Origin: Actinomycetota bacterium
GTDB lineage: Bacteria > Actinomycetota > Thermoleophilia > Gaiellales > Gaiellaceae
DNA length: 15,530 nt
NCBI GenBank assembly: GCA_013812465.1
Contig: JACCTK010000230.1
Location: 1 to 15,530 of the forward strand
Direction of reading: 5' to 3'
In this document: in pieces, positions 5,577-11,405 of the stretch
Position numbering within the stretch: the first letter of the stretch is position 1
Layout of the letters: each line of letters starts with the position of its first letter
Program-made: the position numbers and the translations under genes
The notes under the pieces: generated by a model
Seen by the model: only the letters and a program-made list of their open reading frames with translations
Told to the model about the DNA's origin: nothing
The model's database searches: none

Positions 5577-8500
5577 CTACGTTTTAGCGATCGCGAGCTC
5601 GGGGCCACAACCGACGGAGACGGCGAGTGTTTCGCGCGCGATCCAGTCTTGGTGCTCGAGGAGGTCGCGACCGGACTCCGGGAGCGTGAGCTCGATGCGA
5701 TCTGTGAGCTCCAGTCCCGCCTCCTTCCGCATCGAGTTGATCCGGTGGATGAGGTCGTAGACACGGCCCTCGCGCACGAGCTCCTCGTCCAGCCTCGAGT
5801 CGAGCGCGACCGTGACGCCGTCCGAGGCCGCGACCGACCACCCCTCCATGCCGCGCCGCTCGACGAGCACTTCGTCCGCGCTCAAGTCGTGACCAGCCGC
5901 CTGGAACCCGCCGTCGGCCAGCTCCACGAAGTCGCCCGCCTCGAGCGCCGTCCGCACCGTGACGAGCTCGGCGCCAAGCTTCGGCCCGAGCAGGCGCAGG
6001 TTCGGCTTGACGCGGAGCTCGCTCGCCTCGACCGCGCCGAACACGACCTCCTTGACGCGGAGCTCCTCGCGAAGCTCACCCGCATGGCTCTCGGCAAGCC
6101 GCGCTCCTTCTACCACCAGAGCGCGCAGCGGCTGACGCAGGCCGATGCCGGCGCCCGAGCGAGCCTGTCGCCCGAGCTCGACCACGCGGCGGAGCTCGGC
6201 GACCTCGGCGAGGAGCGCCGCGTTCGGCTCAGGAACCTCCGGCCACCCGGCGAGGAAGACCGATTCGGGCGCAGCCTCACAGGGAGCGGTCAGCGAGCGC
6301 CAAAGGTGGTCGCTGAGGAACGGCATCACCGGCGAGACGACCCTGACTCCCTGGACGAGCGCGTACCAGAGCGTCCTGAAAGCCAGCTCGTCTCCGTCCC
6401 AGAAGCGGCGTCTGGAGCGCCGGATGTACCAGTTGGACAGGTCCTCCACGAACGCGTCGAACGCACGGACGACGTCGGGGCTTCGCCAACTCTCGTAGGC
6501 AGCCGTGGCCCCCTGCACGAGCGCGTCAGTGCGAGCGACGAGCCAGCGATCGAGCGGCTCGAGCTCGCTGGCGGGCGGCCCGGTGGCGAGATCGTCGAGA
6601 TCTGGCTTCCAACCTCCGATGTTCGCGTAATCGACGAGGAACCTGGCGGAGTTCCAAAGCGTCAACAGACGCCGCTTGATCTCGTGCGCCGGGCCAAATC
6701 CGAAAAGGAGGCTCTGATTCGAAGGCTGAGCGGCGCACTGCCAGCGAATGACGTCCGCGCCCATGCGCGTGAAGGCGTCCTCCGCCTCGATCATGTTCCC
6801 CCAGGAGCCGTGCATCTCGCGGCCTTGCTCGTCGAGCATCTTCTCGTAGCCGAGCACCTTCTGAAACGGCGCCCTCCCCACCAGCGCGACGGACATGAAG
6901 AGCTGCGAGTAAAACCAGAGCCGGATCTGCTCACGCATCTCCGAGACCCAGTCGGCCGGGAACCACTGCTCCCAGTAGGCGTGGTCGGGAAGATCGGCGC
7001 CCGAGATCTCCTTGGAGGCGCCGGTGGCGTAGCCGTTCTCGACCCAGGTCGGATTTTCCCAGCCGAGCGTCGAGAAGGGGACGATTCCGGCGTCGAGCCA
7101 GACGTCGCCGACCTCGGGGATTCTGCGCACCTCCTCCCCGCAGGCCTCGCAGGTGATGACGACCTCGTCGATCCACGGGCGGTGGAGCTCTTCGAGCTGC
7201 TCCAGGCCGGAGACCGCGCGCTCAGTGAGCTCGCGCTTCGACCCGATGACGTTGAGGCGCCCGCACTCGCACGGATAGAAAGGCAACGGCAGCCCGAAGT
7301 AGCGCCGGCGCGAGATGTTCCAGTCGCCCATGTTGCGAAGCCAGTCGTCCATGCGCTTGCCCATGTAGGCAGGCGTCCACTCGACGGTCTCGTTCGCTTC
7401 GAGGAGCTTGGGACGAAGCTCGGCAACGGCGATCAGCCAGTCGTCGGTGACGCGCCAGATCAGCGGGGTGTCGCAGCGCCAGCAGTGCGGATACCGGTGC
7501 GAGTAGACGCCCGCCTCGAGCAGAAATCCGGTCTCGGCAAGCCGGCCGACGATCTGATCCGCCGCCTCGGTCGTCGAGAGGCCATGGAGCCAGCCATACG
7601 AGTCGTAGAAACGACCCGACTCGTCCACCGGCACCAAGACGGGAAGGCCGTGAACGCGTCCGAGCTCGAAATCCTCCTGGCCGGCGCCGGGCGCGATGTG
7701 GACGATGCCGGTGCCTTCCTCGAGCGAGACCTCATCCCAAGGGATGACACGGTGCTCCACGTCGGCCGCGGGAGCGAGATCGTCGAAGGGACCGCGATAG
7801 CCGAGCCCGACCAGGTCAGCTCCTGGAACCCGCTGCGCGAAGCGATCGTTCGGGTAGCGCGCGACCGCGACCCACTCCCCGTTCTCGCGCAGCCCGTACT
7901 CGGCGTCCGGCTTCACCGCCGCGGCGACGTTCGCAGGAAGCGTCCAGGGAGTCGTCGTCCAGACGACGAGGGATTCACCGGCCCGATCGCGGAGCGGAAG
8001 TCGCACGAAGAGAGAGGGATCCAATTTGTCCTGGTACACGCCGCCTTGCGAGAGCTCGTGCTGGGAGATCGAGGTGCCGCAGCGGGGGCACCATTCCGTC
8101 GAGCGATGGCCGAGATACAGCAGCTCTCGCTCGTGCATCAGCTTCAGGAAGCGCCAGATGTACTCGATATTCGTGTCGGAGAAGGTGTAGTAGTCATTCC
8201 CCCAGTCCATCCACTGACCGAGCCGAATACAGCCACGGGTCAGCTCGCCTGCCGACCAGACGACCTTCTCGCGGCACTTCCGCGCGAATTCCGCAAGCCC
8301 GTACGCCTCGATGTCCTGCTTGGAATTGAGGCCGAGGTCGCGCTCGACGCCGACCTCGATCCAGAGCCCCTGGCAGTCGAAGCCATTCTGGTAGCGCTGA
8401 TCGAAGCCGCGTAACGCTTTGTAGCGCTGGAAGACATCCTTGAGCGTGCGCCCCCAAGCCGTATGCACCGCGAGGGTCTTGTTGGCGGTCACCGGCCCGT

Positions 8501-8642
8501 CGACGAAGCTGAAGCGCGGACCTCCCCGGTTCAGCTCGCGGAGCTTCTCGAACGTCCGCTCGCGCTCCCAGAGATCGAGGATCTCGAGCTCGAGAAGATT
8601 ATGGTCGGGCTTGTCCGGGAAGGATGAGAAGATGGGCGCCAC
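5577..8642 (-). CDS. ileS: Isoleucyl-tRNA synthetase-like protein (type 2) with altered signature motifs
   Basis: A 1021-residue class I synthetase with full IleRS architecture. It has a Rossmann core, a CP1 editing domain with VVWTTTPWTLPANVA (about 227-240) and GTGIVHIAPGAGQEDFELG (310-328, with the editing Asp kept), and Cys pairs at 185/188, 387/390, 458/460 and 498/501. DWNISRRRYFGLPLP (440-454) and GDVWLDAG (512-519) follow, then a type 2 anticodon-binding region (FVEDLSNWYIRRSRRRFW). It would charge tRNA-Ile with isoleucine and clear valine. Both catalytic signatures are unusual: the HIGH position reads AVHT (58-61, within GPVTANKTLAVHTAWGRT), and KMSKS reads EMHGS (609-613, within GREMHGSWGN), so both Lys and the last His are missing. 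The start is GTG 8642 with TACACT 7 nt upstream (leaderless). No T-box leader fits before the start. Confidence 0.9.
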   Translation of the reverse strand: MAPIFSSFPDKPDHNLLELEILDLWERERTFEKLRELNRGGPRFSFVDGPVTANKTLAVHTAWGRTLKDVFQRYKALRGFDQRYQNGFDCQGLWIEVGVERDLGLNSKQDIEAYGLAEFARKCREKVVWSAGELTRGCIRLGQWMDWGNDYYTFSDTNIEYIWRFLKLMHERELLYLGHRSTEWCPRCGTSISQHELSQGGVYQDKLDPSLFVRLPLRDRAGESLVVWTTTPWTLPANVAAAVKPDAEYGLRENGEWVAVARYPNDRFAQRVPGADLVGLGYRGPFDDLAPAADVEHRVIPWDEVSLEEGTGIVHIAPGAGQEDFELGRVHGLPVLVPVDESGRFYDSYGWLHGLSTTEAADQIVGRLAETGFLLEAGVYSHRYPHCWRCDTPLIWRVTDDWLIAVAELRPKLLEANETVEWTPAYMGKRMDDWLRNMGDWNISRRRYFGLPLPFYPCECGRLNVIGSKRELTERAVSGLEQLEELHRPWIDEVVITCEACGEEVRRIPEVGDVWLDAGIVPFSTLGWENPTWVENGYATGASKEISGADLPDHAYWEQWFPADWVSEMREQIRLWFYSQLFMSVALVGRAPFQKVLGYEKMLDEQGREMHGSWGNMIEAEDAFTRMGADVIRWQCAAQPSNQSLLFGFGPAHEIKRRLLTLWNSARFLVDYANIGGWKPDLDDLATGPPASELEPLDRWLVARTDALVQGATAAYESWRSPDVVRAFDAFVEDLSNWYIRRSRRRFWDGDELAFRTLWYALVQGVRVVSPVMPFLSDHLWRSLTAPCEAAPESVFLAGWPEVPEPNAALLAEVAELRRVVELGRQARSGAGIGLRQPLRALVVEGARLAESHAGELREELRVKEVVFGAVEASELRVKPNLRLLGPKLGAELVTVRTALEAGDFVELADGGFQAAGHDLSADEVLVERRGMEGWSVAASDGVTVALDSRLDEELVREGRVYDLIHRINSMRKEAGLELTDRIELTLPESGRDLLEHQDWIARETLAVSVGCGPELAIAKT

Positions 8643-8649
8643 CGAGTCC

Positions 8650-8655
8650 AGTGTA
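8650..8655 (-). promoter_or_regulatory. -10 box of a likely leaderless promoter (ileS-type gene)
   Basis: On the minus strand TACACT ends 7 nt before the GTG start at 8642, leaving no space for a ribosome site or a regulatory leader. Confidence 0.5.
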
Positions 8656-8753
8656 AGAGGCGGCCAGCAGGAGAATCAGTGGAAGGGTTTCGGGGCTCTG
8701 CGCGTTGGCTATTAAGCATTCCTGACACGACAGAGAAAGGATTGAGAGACTCA

Positions 8754-9071
8754 ATGGCAACAGTAGTGACAGAGGCGACGTTCGAGCAGGAGGTCCTGAA
8801 GAGCGAGACCCCAGTGCTCGTCGATTTCTGGGCGGAGTGGTGCGGACCGTGCCACGCGGTCGCTCCCGTGCTCGACAAGATCGTCGAGGAGCGGCAAGAC
8901 GAGCTCAAGCTCGTGAAGGTGAACATCGACGAGGAGCAGGAGCTCTCGCAGCGCTACGGGGTGATGTCGATCCCGACGATGATCCTGTTCCGAGACGGCG
9001 CGCCCGCCGCGTCCGCCGTCGGCGCCCAGCCGAAAGCGGCTCTCGAGCGCACACTCGGCCTGGCCGCGTAG
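8754..9071 (+). CDS. trxA: Thioredoxin
   Basis: A 105-residue thioredoxin, the usual length, acting as a cytoplasmic thiol-disulfide reductant. The active site is WCGPC (29-33) in LVDFWAEWCGPCHAVAP, with the buried Asp24 and the cis-Pro loop SIPT (Pro74). The residue after the second Cys is His rather than the common Lys or Arg. The start is ATG 8754: GAGAG at 8744-8748 can serve as a ribosome site, and MATVVTEATFEQEVLKS is a normal thioredoxin beginning. It is divergent from the ileS-type gene, with 111 bp between start codons, and is followed by a hairpin with a T-rich tail (9158-9197). The upstream 111 bp contain an AT-rich patch (TATTAAGCATT, 8710-8720) that may belong to its promoter. 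Confidence 0.95.
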   Translation: MATVVTEATFEQEVLKSETPVLVDFWAEWCGPCHAVAPVLDKIVEERQDELKLVKVNIDEEQELSQRYGVMSIPTMILFRDGAPAASAVGAQPKAALERTLGLAA

Positions 9072-9157
9072 GATCCTCCGCAGGACTTCCGCCCGGAGGC
9101 GTATCCTGGTAGGAAGGTATTTGCAGGACGTTCGAGGCTTCCCCCTCCCCTCCCCTA

Positions 9158-9197
9158 ACCGAAGGGTCGGTATTCCGGCCCTTCGGTATTTCTCTTC
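9158..9197 (+). terminator. Intrinsic terminator after the thioredoxin gene
   Basis: ACCGAAGGG (9158-9166) pairs perfectly with CCCTTCGGT (9179-9187) around a 12-nt loop, followed by ATTTCTCTTC (9188-9197). The T-rich side is downstream on the plus strand, so it would stop transcription from thioredoxin before it enters the convergent Nudix gene. Confidence 0.7.
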
Positions 9198-9701
9198 CTA
9201 GAGGTGGGAGGTCAGGAACCTTGTGACCCACCGGAACGCGCACTCCTCGGATGGAGGTGGCGCGTCGCGCGGAAACCAGCGAATCTCCGCCACGTCGTCG
9301 GCCGGGACCGGCTCGCCCGACACGATTCGAGCTTCCCAAACGAGATTGAGGACGCTCGTCGCCTCCGGTCCGTCTCCGTACGTGTCCAGGTAGGCGCCGA
9401 GGAACTCTCCCGGCTCGATCTCCGCCCCCGTCTCCTCGAGGAGCTCGCGCCGGAGGCCGTCGAGCGGATGCTCGCCCTCTTCGAGAAAGCCGCCGAGCAC
9501 ATCCCAGAGACCCGCATCCGGGTCGTGGGCGCGACGCGCGAGGAGCATGCGGCCCGCGTCGTCGACGACGAGTGCCGACACCGCGGGCGCCGAGTGAGCG
9601 TAGTGCTCGAACCCGCAGATCGCGCACTGGACGCGACGGTCGTTCACCACCAGCTTGGACGCGCAGCGCGGACATTGCCGCCAGCCCGTGTGGGCAGCCA
9701 T
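9198..9701 (-). CDS. Nudix hydrolase with N-terminal zinc ribbon
   Basis: A 167-residue protein. The N-terminus carries two CxxC pairs (Cys10/Cys13, Cys26/Cys29), a zinc ribbon. The Nudix domain has a complete box, GFLEEGE...RELLEETG (Gly71 to Gly92, fitting GX5EX7REUXEEXGU), which binds the divalent metal used to split nucleoside-diphosphate-linked substrates. The ribbon-plus-Nudix order is like NudC, but the NADH-specific SQPWW element is not seen, so the substrate is open (ADP-ribose, NAD-like or other). The start is ATG 9701: it leaves the usual short N-terminus before CPRC and has TACCGT 6 nt upstream. An upstream in-frame start at 9743 would overlap the divergent gene. It shares its -10 box with the neighbouring cyclic-nucleotide-binding gene. 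Confidence 0.9.
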   Translation of the reverse strand: MAAHTGWRQCPRCASKLVVNDRRVQCAICGFEHYAHSAPAVSALVVDDAGRMLLARRAHDPDAGLWDVLGGFLEEGEHPLDGLRRELLEETGAEIEPGEFLGAYLDTYGDGPEATSVLNLVWEARIVSGEPVPADDVAEIRWFPRDAPPPSEECAFRWVTRFLTSHL

Positions 9702-9706
9702 GTCGA

Positions 9707-9713
9707 TACGGTA
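9707..9713. promoter_or_regulatory. Symmetric -10 box shared by two divergent leaderless genes
   Basis: TACGGTA reads TACGGT on the plus strand (9707-9712), ending 6 nt before GTG 9719. It reads TACCGT on the minus strand (9713-9708), ending 6 nt before ATG 9701. The start codons are separated by 17 bp, so one bidirectional box serving both genes is the simplest reading. Confidence 0.6.
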
Positions 9714-9718
9714 CTTCC

Positions 9719-10102
9719 GTGTCTCCGCGGCACGTCCCGGCATCGGTCACTGAGCTCGCACGGGTCGGGTTGTTCGGGGCGCTCTCCGGGGAGATTCTCA
9801 CGAAGCTGGCGGACCGGATGCAGCGCGAGGACATCGAGCCGGGAACCGTGCTCGTCCGGGAAGGGGATCCCGGCGATCGCTTCTACGTGCTGCTGGCGGG
9901 GGTCGCCGGTGTCTCGCAGCGGTCCCTCGGCGAGCGGCGCATCCTGCGGGCAGGCGAGTTCTTCGGCGAGGTGGCGCTGGTGATGAACGTTCCGCGGACG
10001 GCGACGGTGACCGCAATGACTCCCTGTGTGGTCGCAAGCTGCGACCAGGCGGCGTTCGACGAGCTGCTGCGGCCGTTGTTCGCCGACGATCGCGGTGAGT
10101 AG
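9719..10102 (+). CDS. Stand-alone cyclic-nucleotide-binding domain protein
   Basis: A 127-residue protein consisting almost only of a cNMP-binding (CRP-type) beta-barrel. It begins with LARVGLFGALSGEILTKLADRM (N-terminal helix), then PGTVLVREGDPGDRFYVLLAG, then the phosphate-binding cassette GEFFGEVALVMNVPRTATV (Gly79-Val97), with the Glu84 and Arg93 that contact cyclic nucleotide ribose and phosphate. There is no DNA-binding HTH, kinase or channel part, so it would act through a partner or as a small sensor. The start is GTG 9719, giving a normal domain beginning and a leaderless-type TACGGT 6 nt upstream. It is divergent from the Nudix gene with a shared promoter, which hints at linked regulation. 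Confidence 0.85.
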   Translation: MSPRHVPASVTELARVGLFGALSGEILTKLADRMQREDIEPGTVLVREGDPGDRFYVLLAGVAGVSQRSLGERRILRAGEFFGEVALVMNVPRTATVTAMTPCVVASCDQAAFDELLRPLFADDRGE

Positions 10103-10185
10103 GGGTCTGACTTCAGTCCGATCCCGGTTTGAGGTTTGCTCGACCTCGAAGACCCAAGAACGGGGTCAGGCTGAAGCCTGACCCC
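10103..10185. repeat. Two related inverted repeats between convergent genes
   Basis: The second copy (10162-10185) is a perfect 11-bp hairpin, GGGGTCAGGCT/AGCCTGACCCC with a 2-nt centre. The first copy (about 10102-10125) begins GGGGTCTGACTTCAGTC and matches the reverse complement of the second at about 19 of 24 positions. They are separated by 36 bp. The second copy contains the stop codon of the beta-lactamase-fold gene. Together they look like a dispersed palindromic repeat pair and may also act as a bidirectional transcription stop. Confidence 0.6.
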
Positions 10186-11002
10186 TGCCTGTCGTCTCGG
10201 CGTTGAGCTCCTCGAGCACGGCGTCGGAGAGCGCCGGCCAGGCTTCCTTCGCCCACTCGTCGAACTCGCGGTCGGTCAACACGGCGCACGCGACCTGCGC
10301 TTCGGGGTCGACCCAGATGAAGGTTCCCGACCCGCCGAAATGGCCGAAAGCGCGCGCTGACGTCCTCGTCCCCATCCACGTCGGCGGACGCGTGTTGAGC
10401 TGAACGCCGAGGCCCCAGTCGAGCGGGTCGAAGCGTCCGAGGTCCGGGAGCACGCCCGGGAGCGCGGGAAACTGGACAGCCGTCATCTCGTCGAGCGTCT
10501 CTTGCGCCACGAGCCTCGGAGCCAGGAGCTCGCCCGCGATCGCCAGCACGTCGTCGAGCGACGCGTACATCCCCGAGCCAGGGTCCCCGTCCGGGTCGAG
10601 GCCGATCTCGAGCGGCGCGCAGATCGCGGCGCGGACGTACTCCGCAAACGGCATCTCCGCCTGGCTGGCGAGGTGCTCCGCGAGCACCAGGAAACCCTCG
10701 TTCGAATAGATCCGCCGGCGGCCCGGCGGCGCAATCGGCTCGCGCCCTTCGAACGGGAGACCTGAGGCATGCGCGAGCAGGTGCCGCACGGTCGACCCGA
10801 GCGGACCCGCCGCCTCGTCCAGATCGACGACGCCCTCCTCCGCTGCGATGACGACGGCCAAAGCGCCCACCGGCTTCGACACGGAGGCCAGCCGCACGGG
10901 GCGATGCGCATCGCCGTGGGTCTCGACCCGGCCGTCGCCGGTCACCACTCCCGCGGCGGCGAACGAGACCGGCCAACTCTCGATCTGGCGAAGCGCCTGC
11001 AC
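10166..11002 (-). CDS. Serine beta-lactamase-fold protein (class C/esterase-like)
   Basis: A 278-residue protein of the beta-lactamase/penicillin-binding superfamily. It has the nucleophile motif SVSK (Ser40-Lys43), the YSN motif (Tyr99-Asn101) and HFGGSG (from His221) in place of KTG, the set seen in class C enzymes and related esterases and D-aminopeptidases. The HASGLP segment after the first helices is typical. No signal peptide is seen, so it is probably cytoplasmic, which favours an esterase or amidase over drug resistance. The start is GTG 11002, because TAGTAT on the minus strand ends 8 nt upstream and the protein then starts just before the first strand; ATG 11026 would overlap the divergent gene's ATG. 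Its last codons (GQASA and stop) are made from a palindromic repeat. Confidence 0.82.
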   Translation of the reverse strand: MQALRQIESWPVSFAAAGVVTGDGRVETHGDAHRPVRLASVSKPVGALAVVIAAEEGVVDLDEAAGPLGSTVRHLLAHASGLPFEGREPIAPPGRRRIYSNEGFLVLAEHLASQAEMPFAEYVRAAICAPLEIGLDPDGDPGSGMYASLDDVLAIAGELLAPRLVAQETLDEMTAVQFPALPGVLPDLGRFDPLDWGLGVQLNTRPPTWMGTRTSARAFGHFGGSGTFIWVDPEAQVACAVLTDREFDEWAKEAWPALSDAVLEELNAETTGRGQASA

Positions 11003-11009
11003 GCGGCGC

Positions 11010-11016
11010 GATACTA
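11010..11016. promoter_or_regulatory. Overlapping divergent -10 boxes (beta-lactamase-fold gene and Rid gene)
   Basis: GATACTA holds TAGTAT on the minus strand (11016-11011), 8 nt before GTG 11002. It also holds GATACT on the plus strand (11010-11015), 9 nt before ATG 11025. The minus-strand box is a better match than the plus-strand one. The start codons are 22 bp apart. Confidence 0.45.
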
Positions 11017-11024
11017 GATGCGGC

Positions 11025-11405
11025 ATGGAGCGACGCCTGATCTCGGGACACTCTCCCTACGAGCCCCTCGTCGGCTTCTCGCGCGCCGTCGTCATCGGCA
11101 AGCACATCTACGTGGCAGGCACGGCTCCGATTCCGGCGGACGGCTCGGCCCCGCCCGAAGACGCCTATGAGCAGGCGCGCCTGTGCCTGGAGATCATCGG
11201 CCAGGCGCTCGAGGAGGCGGGCGCGGCGTTCGAGAACGTCGTTCGCACGCGCGTGTATGTGATCGATCCTGTCCACTTCGAAGGCGTCGGCCGCGCCCAC
11301 GGCGAGGTCTTCGGCGACATCCGGCCCGCGAACACGACCGTCGTCACCGCGCTCCTCGACCCCGCCTGGAAGGTCGAGATCGACGCGGACGCGCTCCTAA
11401 CGTGA
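11025..11405 (+). CDS. Rid (YjgF/YER057c/UK114) family protein
   Basis: A 126-residue protein of the Rid family, small trimeric proteins of which RidA hydrolyses reactive imines left by PLP enzymes. Family features are an N-terminal SGHSPYEPLVGFSRAV, a central GKHIYVAGTAP, helix AYEQARLCLEIIGQALEEAGA, then NVVRTRVYVIDPVHFEGVGRAHGEVFG and a C-terminal VEIDADAL. The Arg of the RidA active site (Arg105 in E. coli, in 'PARS') corresponds here to Asn103 in RPANTTVV. This suggests a non-RidA subgroup, so imine deaminase activity should not be assumed. The start is ATG 11025. The stop TGA overlaps GTG of the next gene by two bases inside GTGA, indicating translational coupling with the YbdK-type ligase. 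Confidence 0.88.
   Translation: MERRLISGHSPYEPLVGFSRAVVIGKHIYVAGTAPIPADGSAPPEDAYEQARLCLEIIGQALEEAGAAFENVVRTRVYVIDPVHFEGVGRAHGEVFGDIRPANTTVVTALLDPAWKVEIDADALLT

Noticed and set aside
5505..8414. A 969-codon open frame on the plus strand opposite the ileS-type gene
   Set aside because: It mirrors the codon bias of the synthetase gene, has no recognisable domain and is Arg/Glu/Pro-rich as expected of an antisense frame in GC-rich DNA.
10166..11002. Antibiotic-resistance beta-lactamase
   Set aside because: There is no signal peptide and HFGG replaces KTG. Many esterases and peptidases share SxxK and YxN, so a resistance role is not supported.
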